A stretch of DNA of 18,362 nt from Ideonella_A sp031398385 (GCA_031398385.1 JANNNE010000203.1:1-18362); one strand, 5' to 3'; positions 7,701-14,335 are shown, numbered from the stretch's first letter. Numbers and translations are program-made. Notes: a model not told the origin generated them from the sequence alone.

Positions 7701-10329
7701 GCAGGCCGATGGCCGGTCGCTCGCTCAACAGATCGAGCGGCTGCTTGAAGACCACGCCCGCTCACAGCAATTGCGAAACGTCGCGGCGGCGCTGCCGGTG
7801 GCCTCGGTGCTGCCCGCAGCGCTGACGTCCGAGCGCCTTGCGGCTGCCAGCGCGCCGGTCCACAGATTCGCCGCATCGAACGGCGCAGTGTCGTTCGCGG
7901 TGACACCAGCGAGACACCCGGCTCGCCCGTGGGTCAACGTGCTGGCCAACCCGCGTTTCGGCTGCCAGGTATCGGAGTTGGGCAGCGGCTTCACCTGGGC
8001 CGGCAACAGCCGCCTGCATCAGGTCACCGGCTGGTCGAACGACCCACTGTGCGATCCGCCGAGCGAATGGCTGCTGTTGCACGATCTCGACAATCGCAAG
8101 GTCTGGCCGCTGGGTCGCATGTTGTCGGAAGACAGCCCGTGCGAGGTGGTTCATGGCATCGGCCACAGCCGGCTTCGTCAACGCATCGATGACATCGAGA
8201 TCCAGCTGCAGTGGAGTGTCGATGCCGAACTGCCGTTGCGCCAACTGAGCGTCACGCTGCGCCGCCTGGGGCGTCAGCCGCGCCGGCTGCGGCTGGTCGC
8301 GGTGGCCGAATGGACACTCGGCGGCAGCCGGGCCGAACGTTTGTCGCTGTCGACCAGTGGCTTGAACTGGACGCCCGCAGCGGCCGGCGAGGGGCTGCCA
8401 CGCCAAGCCGCGGTGCGGGTGTTGCAGGCGACGCAGAACGACCACCTCGGCGGGTTCGGCGGTGCGACCGCCTTCATCGTGTGGCGGGGTGTGTCGGGCC
8501 AAACGGGCGGGGCAGCACTCGACGACTGGACCTGTGATCGCCGCGAACTGTTCGACAACGCCGGCCGCCTGGTCCTGCCACGTCGACTTCAGGCTGCCGA
8601 CGGCGCCGGACTCGACGCCTGCGCCGCGCTCGGTTGCGAACTGTCGATCGTCGATTCGACGGCGACCAGCTGCACCCTGTTGCTTGGTCACGCGCCAAGC
8701 CCGGCTGCCGCGAGTGCGTTGCTGGAACAGGCCTGGACCATCGAACCCGAGCTCAGGCAGCAGCGCCAGCGCGCGCAACTCGATCATCTGCTCGGCGGTA
8801 TCCGGGTCGAGACGCCCGATCCGGCGTTCGACGCCCTCGTCAATCACTGGTTGCCGTACCAGACGCTGGTGTGCCGATTGTGGGCGCGCGCCGGTTTCTA
8901 TCAGGCCGGCGGCGCCTTCGGCTTTCGCGACCAGTTGCAGGATGCGATGTCGCTCGTCAACCACGCGCCAGTGCTGCTGGCACAGCAGATTCGCGCCAAC
9001 GCGGCCCGCCAATTCGGCGAGGGTGATGTACAGCACTGGTGGCACGAACCGGGCGGTGCAGGTGTGCGAACCCATTTCTCTGACGACCTGTTGTGGTTGC
9101 CGTATGCCTGTGCCTTGTACCTGCACCGCACCGGCGACGCTTCACTGCTCGATGAACCGATTCCGTTTCTGGTCGGCTCGCCGATCCCGGACGGCGCCGA
9201 AGACATCTACGAAACGCCGCAACCGGGTCCGGAGCTGGCATCGATCTACGAACACGCCGCGCGTGCGATCGATCGCAGCTTGCGCGTCGGCAGCCACGGC
9301 CTGCCGCTATTCGGCACCGGCGACTGGAACGACGGCATGAACCGGGTCGGCCACCTGGGCCGCGGTGAATCGGTCTGGCTGGCGTGGTTCGCCTGCGCGG
9401 TGGTGCAGGACATGTTGCCAATCGCTGCGGCGCGTGGTGATGCGGCGCGGGTGGCGGCCTGGACCAGCGCCCGCCGAGAATGGCGTGCCGCGCTCGACGC
9501 TGCAGCCTGGGACGGCGACTGGTATCGGCGCGGATTCTTCGACGATGGTTCGGCACTCGGCTCGGCAACCAATCCCGAGGCCCGCATCGACCTGATCGCC
9601 CAGGCCTGGGCCGTGTTGTCGGGCGCCGGAAATTCCCGGCGCGCCATGACTGCAATGGCGAGTGCACGCCGCCTGCTGTTCGACGAGCCGAACTCGCTGC
9701 TGCGGCTGCTCGACCCGCCGCTGCGCCACGCCGAACCGAGCGCCGGCTACATCCAGGCCTATCCGCCCGGCGTGCGCGAGAACGGAGGCCAATACAACCA
9801 CGCCGGAGTCTGGGGCATGATGGCCTGGAGTCAGCTGGGCGACGCCGACATGGCCTGGCGCGTGTTCATTTCGCTGAGCCCCGCGCACCGTTGGCAGGAT
9901 GCTCAACTCGGGGCAGCCTATGCCATCGAACCTTATGTGATGGCCGGTGACATCTATACCCACGAGCCGTATGTCGGGCGCGGCGGCTGGAGCTGGTATA
10001 CCGGTTCGGGCGGCTGGCTGGCGCGCGCGGCGATCGAAACGATCTGCGGTGTCGTTCTGCAGCACGGTACGTTGACGGTTCGACCCGGCCTGCCCAGCCA
10101 TTGGCCCGAGGTGTCGATCACCTTGCGGCGCGGCAGTGGCCCGCTGCGTCTGGTGATCTGCGCCGCTGAAACCCGCGCGGTGCAGGCCATGGCACGCGAA
10201 CCCGACGCGCGGCGACTCGCACCCGGAATGCCGATCGAACTCGCGAGCCTGCCCGAAGGCACGGTGCTGGTGGTCACTGCCATGGCTGTCGACGCCGTTC
10301 CGCGCACAGCTGTGAATGAGCGTTCCTGA
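1717..10329 (+). CDS. ndvB: Cyclic beta-1,2-glucan synthase (NdvB/ChvB type; GT84 + glycoamylase-like + GH94)
   Basis: This giant (2870 aa) inner-membrane enzyme should make cyclic beta-1,2-glucan from UDP-glucose for the periplasm, where such glucans act in osmotic adaptation and, in rhizobia and Agrobacterium, host interaction. Length matches NdvB/ChvB (about 2830 aa). Visible modules: an N-terminal domain (about 1-390); two membrane segments (about 405-465); a GT84-like glycosyltransferase with DADTD (629-633), SHDLLEG (742-748) and RWTRGDW (778-784); further membrane segments between about 810 and 990; a glycoamylase-like domain (about 1005-1490) with NWYDT, STVDSGN and TPWGISES; two GH94-type sugar-binding domains (from about 1535 and 2072); and a C-terminal GH94 phosphorylase domain (about 2365-2800) with GDWNDG, whose Asp2539 is the expected general acid, plus GGQYNHAGVW. 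The GTG at 1717 is the first in-frame start after an upstream stop at 1675, and conserved-looking sequence (PIRSVVFGLARFEQH) begins by residue 29; no in-frame ATG occurs for about 300 codons. No frameshift is seen. Confidence 0.95.
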   Translation: MAVHEPLASGSLADDLGQLWQHGGPLEPPIRSVVFGLARFEQHGHSLAATHEVIGGDSGGGRFFPRLQENADVLRTTRALLERHVGEGQHLGPAAHWLLDNAALLEQQIETIYRGLPRSFFRLLPRLRDEPLAGLPRIYSIAWAWVAHTDSSLDTGLLEAYLRSYQSVRELTLAELWALPSTLRVVLLENLRRLAERIALTQAARDAAHRWIDLPDDERSLSALATLDSALLEHGVAEPFRLQLQQREDELPVAAGHELAIWLAQRLPDVGLALSHQQNENTEDHQSIRNAITTLRSLDRIDWRRIVASTNRAMLALARSPVFAAEREDTQDSSLHAVERLARESGAPESQIAAVMIDLAAAAESTDPRQAALAHWYDGPGEPALRSAIGLKPRRLPRFGSPAWRRGAATIYLSALALLSIASVISALHQHGLPSASPWLLAVTGLLMLGPASEAVVAVVNRLISESGRPTHLPRMAFKDGIPAAHRTLVVIPALLSSPTAIDALTAQLEQHAIANREAQVQFALLSDWVDAPTRQLADDQLLLDIAADAIDALNRKYPTGASAPPRFLLLHRTRSWSESEQHWIGWERKRGKLELLVRALCEPGLFPFLALGELSEPAPDIRYVVTLDADTDMPPGRLRALVGVAAHPLNQPQFDSQRRLVVAGYGILQPRVVTPLPEPETVTWFHRLFSGQCGIDPYSAASSEVYQDLFGEGTFTGKGLLNVAAVHAALVGRLPEAQVLSHDLLEGAIVRCGSVSDITLVEDAPVHADVANSRLHRWTRGDWQLLPFILRARQFPLSTISRWKMIDNLRRSLVAPMSLLLLLLVSTTGVMPLGWALLIVAAAFGAGPLLGALAGLAPSRDDIALRLFYRHAIADLARAFALSGWHLAQLLQLAMLYGHAITLALYRQLWSRRALLQWTTAAAAQSAAARDLPQLLQQHWRIPLLATLLGAALLGTARFDTLLQMAATALLLSLWAASPVWTWLASRPRPVPRRERLDQPAREWLQGLARDTWRYYEHHVGADDNHLPPDNVQHAPHLLIAHRTSPTNIGMYLLSAVSVQALGFIGRAELIDRLTATLDTLERMPRHRGHFFNWYDTQTLAVLPPAYVSTVDSGNCSGHLLAVAGACAALSLTPPSSAPARLALRVSARRLDALQPMLQHAGSMRETQALFGGAEIDWPANPADLADLRARVQCARVEIDALNLGLFGSSDDASMWLLHDQVAMLDSALRDLEQDPGESADRLSRLADRCRQLALEPDYAMLYDAERRLLHIGYRVETHQLDDSHYDLLASEARLTSLLAIAKGDLPVEHWAALGRPFFGWGTEVGLKSWSGSMFEYLMPSLILDEPIGSVLYQVTRSAVSAQRADSEHRSTPWGISESAVAGQDHTLAYQYGPQGVARLALRRTPADELVVAPYASAMALMVAPVDALANLRRLQQLGARHVMGFIEAIDYTPLRQIRGSDCIPVDTFMAHHQAMSLVAIADVLTDGAPRGWAMADPLLRAVKALLHERAPREVPLLRDPPPLPRARRLRSARLVHEHEPLAMALPATHLLTNGHHAVVLRSHGGGYSMWDGIGLTRWRDDLLRDDLGSFFYIRRAGAPDWHSITAHPAADPAASYRCRLQADRAIFDANWPDLHSRCTVWVAPEDDCEMRQIDLSNNGRQTLELSLASFAEPTLTAHRADESHPAFSKLFVQARWDPLEQALYFRRQPRLNDEQPLYAVHFLSLGELQPVSVTACTDRARWLGRYGSTARPLGDGGQSLLPESASSFDGPGDAVDTGLDPLASMAVCVRIEPGQTVRLTFCSAASREIESLAASVDKYRQASHAARASSMSHTMAGIRLRELPFDTDTWAAMLHLNTLVTALVTRESPPPEASGDAGRCDRRVLWRHGISGDRPIVLVGIRREQGLGLLTVLKKALRLWSAAALGVDLVVLNAEPASYLSPVQHQLVMLRERAQQQRGTNPSPWASQMFILTESALDQDDLRSLHMLARVRLQADGRSLAQQIERLLEDHARSQQLRNVAAALPVASVLPAALTSERLAAASAPVHRFAASNGAVSFAVTPARHPARPWVNVLANPRFGCQVSELGSGFTWAGNSRLHQVTGWSNDPLCDPPSEWLLLHDLDNRKVWPLGRMLSEDSPCEVVHGIGHSRLRQRIDDIEIQLQWSVDAELPLRQLSVTLRRLGRQPRRLRLVAVAEWTLGGSRAERLSLSTSGLNWTPAAAGEGLPRQAAVRVLQATQNDHLGGFGGATAFIVWRGVSGQTGGAALDDWTCDRRELFDNAGRLVLPRRLQAADGAGLDACAALGCELSIVDSTATSCTLLLGHAPSPAAASALLEQAWTIEPELRQQRQRAQLDHLLGGIRVETPDPAFDALVNHWLPYQTLVCRLWARAGFYQAGGAFGFRDQLQDAMSLVNHAPVLLAQQIRANAARQFGEGDVQHWWHEPGGAGVRTHFSDDLLWLPYACALYLHRTGDASLLDEPIPFLVGSPIPDGAEDIYETPQPGPELASIYEHAARAIDRSLRVGSHGLPLFGTGDWNDGMNRVGHLGRGESVWLAWFACAVVQDMLPIAAARGDAARVAAWTSARREWRAALDAAAWDGDWYRRGFFDDGSALGSATNPEARIDLIAQAWAVLSGAGNSRRAMTAMASARRLLFDEPNSLLRLLDPPLRHAEPSAGYIQAYPPGVRENGGQYNHAGVWGMMAWSQLGDADMAWRVFISLSPAHRWQDAQLGAAYAIEPYVMAGDIYTHEPYVGRGGWSWYTGSGGWLARAAIETICGVVLQHGTLTVRPGLPSHWPEVSITLRRGSGPLRLVICAAETRAVQAMAREPDARRLAPGMPIELASLPEGTVLVVTAMAVDAVPRTAVNERS

Positions 10330-10407
10330 TCGTCACAGCCTGTCGCGACGCAGCGGGATACACAGCGCAGACCGCGCGGCGACCAACACGCAGCAGGTCG
10401 GCCCGTC

Positions 10408-10674
10408 TCAGCGCTCGATGATCGAGCGGACTTTCGAAGCCGGTGTCGCAAGCTCGAATGGTTTTGTCAGCACGTCCATGCCAGGACCGAGCTCGATCTC
10501 GAACAGCGCACGGGTGCGCTCCTCGACCTTGGCCTCGAGCGTCTCGTTCGCCTCGCGCAGCCGGGCTACACACGCGCGCAACGCCAACTCGCTGCTGCGC
10601 TCCATGAGGGCAACTGTTGCCTTTCCGCGAAAGCCGCGCAACCCGATTTCGATATTCGGAACACCGGTTTGCAT
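10408..10674 (-). pseudogene. Remnant of a hybrid histidine kinase/response regulator (coiled-coil linker fused to receiver-domain tail)
   Basis: This 88-codon ORF runs against all its neighbours. Residues about 38-57 (RLREANETLEAKVEERTRAL) are the coiled-coil linker usually found just before the phospho-accepting helix of sensor histidine kinases. Residues about 63-88 (PGMDVLTKPFELA...VRSIIER) are the end of a response-regulator receiver domain: K71 and P72 in LTKPF match the invariant Lys-Pro, and the stop falls where receiver domains normally end. The kinase core, ATPase domain and phospho-accepting Asp are absent. The simplest reading is an in-frame internal deletion that removed well over 1 kb. 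The first ~23 residues resemble nothing I know and have weaker GC3 bias; an internal ATG at 10603-10605 could also start a 65-residue product. It cannot be a working kinase or receiver. Whether the short peptide is made is unknown. Confidence 0.6.
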
Positions 10675-10697
10675 TCAGCGGGGGCGCCGCTTATGGT
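10670..10697 (+). promoter_or_regulatory. Possible sigma-70 promoter for the acyl-CoA operon
   Basis: TTGCAT (10670-10675) and TATGGT (10692-10697) are 16 bases apart, matching 3/6 and 4/6 positions of the -35 and -10 consensus. It is the only promoter-like pair I noticed in front of the operon, and the dehydrogenase gene begins immediately after. If used, transcription would start near 10704, making a leaderless or nearly leaderless message from ATG 10705. Single matches of this quality arise by chance, so this is weak. Confidence 0.25.
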
Positions 10698-11862
10698 TCG
10701 GCCCATGATCCGTGACCGCCAACAACTCGATGCCCTGCTCGCCGACGTGAGGCAATTCGTCGTCGAACGATGGCACCCCGAAGAAGACCGCGTCGAGGCG
10801 CTGGATGCCGTTCCCGACGAACTGGTAGCCGAGCTGCGCTCGCGCGGCTTTTTCGGCTGGAGCATTCCCGAGGCCTACGGCGGACTCGGCTTGACGACCG
10901 AGGAACTGGTGCTGGCCGCGTTCGAGCTGTCGCAGAGTTCGGTGGCGCTGCGCGCACGCGTCGGCACCAATACCGGCATCGGATCCGAGGCCTTGGTGGC
11001 CGATGGCACCGAGGCCCAGAAACAGCGCTGGCTGCCGCGCATGGCGCGCGGTGAAGCCACCGGCTGTCTGGCGCTGACCGAGCCCGAGGCCGGCTCGGAA
11101 GCCAGCAACGTGTCGACCCGCGCACGCCGCGACGGCGACCACTACGTGCTCGACGGCCGCAAGTGCTACATCACCAACGCACCGATCGCCGACCTGTTCA
11201 CGGTGATCGCCCGTACCGACGACAACAGCAGCGGCAGCGCCGGCTTGAGCGCCTTCATCATCGAGCGTGGCACGCCGGGTCTGCGCACCGGTGACCCCTA
11301 TCGGAAGATGGGCCAGGCCGGCTCGCCGGTGTCCGATGTCTATTTCGAGAACTGCCGCGTATCGGCCGACAACCTGATCGGCGGCGAGGAAGGGTGCGGC
11401 TTTCGCACCGTGATGAAGGTGCTGAACAAGCAGCGCATGCACCTGGCTGCCCTGTGCACCGGCCCGGCCATGCGCATGCTCCAACTGGCGATCGAACACA
11501 CCACGCAACGGCGCCAGTTCGGCCAGCCGGTGTCGAGTTTCCAGCTGGTGCAGGCGATGATTGCCGACTCGCGCACCGAGATCTTCGCCGCCCGCTCGAT
11601 GATCCTGGAGGCTGCGCGTGCGCGTGACCGTGGCGAGGACGTCGCGCTGCAGGCATCGATGTGCAAATATTTCGCCTCCGAGATGTGTGGCCGCGTCGCC
11701 GACCACTGCGTGCAGATGTTTGGCGGAGCCGGCTACGTGGCCGACCACAGCCCGATCGAGCGTTACTACCGCGACGTGCGGCTGTTCCGCCTCTACGAAG
11801 GAACCAGCCAGATCCACCAACTGAACATCGCCAAGCTGACGTTGAAGGAGCACGGTGCATGA
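10693..11862 (+). CDS. Acyl-CoA dehydrogenase 1 (FAD-dependent)
   Basis: The product (389 aa) should oxidise an acyl-CoA to the trans-2-enoyl-CoA, passing electrons to electron-transferring flavoprotein. Length and architecture are those of a complete enzyme: N-terminal helical domain, beta domain with the signature CLALTEPEAGSEASN (about 125-139), then the C-terminal helical domain with RRQFGQPVSSFQLVQ. The catalytic base is the Glu of RLYEGTSQIHQ (E369 from this start), the standard short/medium-chain position. ATG 10693 has a GGGG stretch about 8 bases upstream; ATG 10705 (MIRDRQQL) is an equally good choice and would suit the promoter-like sequence overlapping 10693. The stop overlaps the ATG of the acyl-CoA synthetase remnant (ATGA at 11859), showing that the two were an operon. 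The chain-length specificity cannot be read from the sequence. Confidence 0.93.
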   Translation: MVRPMIRDRQQLDALLADVRQFVVERWHPEEDRVEALDAVPDELVAELRSRGFFGWSIPEAYGGLGLTTEELVLAAFELSQSSVALRARVGTNTGIGSEALVADGTEAQKQRWLPRMARGEATGCLALTEPEAGSEASNVSTRARRDGDHYVLDGRKCYITNAPIADLFTVIARTDDNSSGSAGLSAFIIERGTPGLRTGDPYRKMGQAGSPVSDVYFENCRVSADNLIGGEEGCGFRTVMKVLNKQRMHLAALCTGPAMRMLQLAIEHTTQRRQFGQPVSSFQLVQAMIADSRTEIFAARSMILEAARARDRGEDVALQASMCKYFASEMCGRVADHCVQMFGGAGYVADHSPIERYYRDVRLFRLYEGTSQIHQLNIAKLTLKEHGA

Positions 11863-12154
11863 CCCCGACCGACAACAACGGCCTTGACCGACTGTTCGCA
11901 CCGCGCAGCCCGCCGAGGTGCACGCGATGATCCGCGAGATCCGCGCCTTCGCGCTGCTCGACGGCGCGCGTGGTGCCGCAAAGGCCGATGTGGATGCGCT
12001 GGCCGATGCGGTCGAGCGGGTTGCTGCGCTCGCCATCGACTTGCGCGGCACACTCGCCGAACTCGACATCAACCCGTTGTTCGTGCTGCCGCAGGGCCAG
12101 GGTGTGCGCGCCGGCGATGCGCTGATCCGCCTGAAGGAGAAGGCCCATGAGTGA
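11859..12154 (+). pseudogene. Internally deleted ADP-forming acyl-CoA synthetase (acetate-CoA ligase family) remnant
   Basis: Two ends of one gene remain. The first, from ATG 11859, reads MTPTDNNGLDRLFAPRS, the typical opening of the ~700-aa NDP-forming acyl-CoA synthetases, where PRS is normally followed by the IAVVGAS nucleotide-binding strand. Here the frame instead runs into a stop at 11928. The second end begins near 11909 in another frame: AEVHAMIREIRAFALLDGAR through ELDINPLFVLP to a stop at 12152, the last ~80 residues of the ATP-grasp half of the same family. About 600 codons, including the phosphohistidine and most of the ATP-grasp domain, are missing, with the junction near 11907-11912. 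The remnant keeps both operon overlaps: its ATG overlaps the previous stop, and its tail overlaps the ATG of the next gene. The C-terminal piece could start at GTG 11918 or ATG 11927, but would have no catalytic activity. Confidence 0.8.
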
Positions 12155-13316
12155 ATTGATCGAACGTGTGCGCCGTTTCGTCGACGACGAATGCATCCCG
12201 CGCGAGCGCAACGAGCACGCACATGATGTCGACGCACTCGATGCCGCGCTGGCCGAACTGCGGCCGATCGCCCGCCGCTTTGGCGTCTACGCGCCGCAAT
12301 TGCCGGCGGCGTATGGCGGCCTCGACCTGAGCTGGACCGAACGCGCCGTGTTCCTCGAAGAAGCCGGCCGCAGCTACCTCGCTCCCGGCGCGATGAACTG
12401 CGCACCACCCGATCAGCCGAACATGATCAACCTGCTGCGCAACGGCACGCCGGCACAACGCGATCGTTACCTGACGCCGTTGGCCGCCGGCGCGATCCGC
12501 TCGTGTTTCGCGATGACAGAGCCCGCGCCGGGCGCCGGCTCGGACCCGTCGATGCTGCGCACTGCCGCGCGCCGCCGCGCATCCGGCCACGGCTGGGTAA
12601 TCGATGGCCACAAGTGGTTCATCAGCGGCGCGGTTGGCGCGTCGTTTGCGATCGTGCTGGCCAAGACGGACGACGGCGCGACGCTGTTCATCGTCGATGC
12701 CGACAACCCCGGTTTCCGCGTCGTACGCAACATCGCGGCGGTCGGCGCCTATGCGATCGGCGGGCATGCCGAAATCAGGCTCGATGGCTGCGAAGTAAAC
12801 GACGATGCGGTGCTCGGCGAGGTCGGCCGCGGTTTTGCCTATGCGCAGGTGCGTCTGGAACCGGCGCGGCTGTCGCACTGCATGCGCTATATCGGCCGGG
12901 CCAGACGCGCGCTGGAAATTGCGCAGTCTTATGTGTTGCAGCGCGAATCCTTCGGCCAGCGCCTGGCCGAGCTGCAGCAGATCCAGGCGATGGTGGCCGA
13001 TTCGGCGATCGACCTGCAGGCCTCACGGCTGATGACGCGCGACTGCGCGGCGCGGCTCGACGCCGGGCTCAGCATCAAGGACGAATCGGCGATGACCAAG
13101 GTGTTCGTGTCCGAAGCGGTCAACCGGGTCGCCGATCGCGCGGCGCAGATGATGGGTGCGCTCGGCATGTCGGAAGATACGGTCGTGTCGCACATCGTGC
13201 GCGAACTGCGGCCGTTTCGCATCTACGACGGCGCCTCCGAACTGCACCGCGCCACGCTCGGCCGGCGCATCCTGCGCGAGTTCGAGAAGCGCGCGCCAGC
13301 GGAGACCGGCGAATGA
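12147..13316 (+). CDS. Acyl-CoA dehydrogenase 2 (ACAD10/11-like, Asp at the catalytic-base position)
   Basis: This complete 389-aa FAD-dependent acyl-CoA dehydrogenase has FAMTEPAPGAGSDP (121-134), IDGHKWFISGA (about 152-162) and RESFGQRLAELQQIQ in the C-terminal domain. It is only distantly similar to the first dehydrogenase of the operon. Where most short- and medium-chain enzymes carry the catalytic Glu in YEGT, this one reads YDGASELHR, placing Asp361 there. That resembles the ACAD10/ACAD11 branch, which has a DGP-type motif, and suggests a different or branched substrate; E365 is nearby and could also act. The start is clear: AAGGAG at 12134-12139 lies 7 bases before the ATG, inside the end of the synthetase remnant, so translation does not depend on that broken gene. 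The stop overlaps the next ATG (ATGA at 13313). Confidence 0.92.
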   Translation: MSELIERVRRFVDDECIPRERNEHAHDVDALDAALAELRPIARRFGVYAPQLPAAYGGLDLSWTERAVFLEEAGRSYLAPGAMNCAPPDQPNMINLLRNGTPAQRDRYLTPLAAGAIRSCFAMTEPAPGAGSDPSMLRTAARRRASGHGWVIDGHKWFISGAVGASFAIVLAKTDDGATLFIVDADNPGFRVVRNIAAVGAYAIGGHAEIRLDGCEVNDDAVLGEVGRGFAYAQVRLEPARLSHCMRYIGRARRALEIAQSYVLQRESFGQRLAELQQIQAMVADSAIDLQASRLMTRDCAARLDAGLSIKDESAMTKVFVSEAVNRVADRAAQMMGALGMSEDTVVSHIVRELRPFRIYDGASELHRATLGRRILREFEKRAPAETGE

Positions 13317-14311
13317 CCACAGCCCCGTTCCGCGCGTTGCGCATGCACGCGCCCACCATGCCGGATGGCGCGCCCGAGGTTCGGATCGAACACCTGCACG
13401 ACGACGACCTCGGGCCCGGCAAGGTGGTGGTTGCAGTCGCCTATTCCAGCATCAACTACAAGGATGCGCTGGCGCTCGCCGGTCGCAACGCCATCGTTCG
13501 CGACTACCCGCGCATCGGTGGCATCGACCTGGCCGGTACCGTCCTGCGTTCGACCGACTCACGCTGGCACCAAGGTGATGCGGTGCTGGCCCACGGGCTC
13601 GGTCTGGGCGTGTCGCACAACGGCGGCCACGCCGAGCGGGTGCGCGTACCGGCCGACTGGCTGCTGCCGTTGCCCGCGGGCATGACGCTGCTCGAGGCCG
13701 CAACGATCGGCGCCGCCGGTTTCACGGCCGCGCTGGCCTTGCTGCTGATGGAGCACGAGGGCCTGGTACCCGACGCCGGACCGGTGCTGGTGACCGGCGC
13801 CACCGGCGGTGTCGCCAGCGTCGCGATCGACCTCCTGTCGCAGCGCGGCTATCACGTGGTGGCGCTGACCGGCAAGGATGATTCACATGACGAACTGCGC
13901 GCGCTCGGCGCCACGCAGGTGTTGTCGCGGCATCGGCTCGAGATGGGCACCAGGCCACTCGAAAAAGGCCAATGGGCCGGCGCGGTCGACTCGGTCGGTG
14001 GGGCCACGTTGGCATGGATCACCCGCACGATGCTGCCTCAAGGCGTGATCACGGCATTCGGCAATGCCGGTGGCGCGGAGTTGCAGACCACCGTGCTGCC
14101 GTTTATCTTGCGAGGTGTTCGACTGCTGGGCATCAGCGGCGCCAGCAGCCCGTCGCAACGTGTGGAAGTCTGGCGCCGGCTCGGCGCCGAATACCGACCC
14201 CGCCGGCTCGACCAGATCGCCCGCGTGATTGCGCTCGACCAGGTAGCAGCCGCCGCCTCGCAGATGCTCGAAGGCCGCACCCGCGGCCGGGTCGTGATCA
14301 GTCTGCGGTGA
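13313..14311 (+). CDS. acuI: AcuI/YhdH-family NADPH-dependent acryloyl-CoA (enoyl-CoA) reductase
   Basis: The product (332 aa) belongs to the zinc-free medium-chain dehydrogenase/reductase superfamily. Family marks are SSINYKDAL (45-53), PRIGGIDLAG (66-75), and a Rossmann fold with the glycine motif VTGATGGVASVA (about 160-171) followed by LTGK, typical of NADPH binding. AcuI/YhdH enzymes reduce acryloyl-CoA to propionyl-CoA and detoxify reactive enoyl-CoA. Next to two acyl-CoA dehydrogenases, a role on a short or branched enoyl-CoA intermediate is plausible but inferred. The ATG overlaps the preceding stop and has GGAG at 13301-13304, 8 bases upstream. Length is normal for the family (about 325-330). 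The ORF is open for a further 270 codons upstream, but that is the out-of-frame shadow of the dehydrogenase gene. Confidence 0.9.
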   Translation: MTTAPFRALRMHAPTMPDGAPEVRIEHLHDDDLGPGKVVVAVAYSSINYKDALALAGRNAIVRDYPRIGGIDLAGTVLRSTDSRWHQGDAVLAHGLGLGVSHNGGHAERVRVPADWLLPLPAGMTLLEAATIGAAGFTAALALLLMEHEGLVPDAGPVLVTGATGGVASVAIDLLSQRGYHVVALTGKDDSHDELRALGATQVLSRHRLEMGTRPLEKGQWAGAVDSVGGATLAWITRTMLPQGVITAFGNAGGAELQTTVLPFILRGVRLLGISGASSPSQRVEVWRRLGAEYRPRRLDQIARVIALDQVAAAASQMLEGRTRGRVVISLR

Positions 14312-14330
14312 TACTTTCGTTCAACAACCC

Positions 14331-14335
14331 AGGAG
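14331..14335 (+). promoter_or_regulatory. Strong Shine-Dalgarno for the Bug-type binding protein
   Basis: AGGAG lies 8 bases before ATG 14344. It is the strongest ribosome-binding site in this operon apart from that of acyl-CoA dehydrogenase 2, and it fixes the start of the exported protein. High translation of a periplasmic binding protein relative to the enzymes around it would make sense. Confidence 0.7.

Noticed and set aside
7762..9126. Long antisense ORF (454 codons) within the glucan synthase, and similar ones at 1648-2841 and 3025-4416
   Set aside because: They lie opposite a clearly coding gene with strong GC3 bias, which keeps antisense frames open. Their translations are Arg/Gln/Ala-rich with no recognisable domain.
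10675..12408. Antisense ORF of 577 codons across acyl-CoA dehydrogenase 1 and the synthetase remnant
   Set aside because: It mirrors the codon bias of the sense genes, crosses a gene boundary, and has no domain I recognise.
12503..13312. Upstream extension of the AcuI frame by 270 codons, suggesting a fusion protein
   Set aside because: The extension is Arg-rich out-of-frame sequence of the dehydrogenase gene. ATG 13313 with GGAG upstream and a normal family length is the real start.
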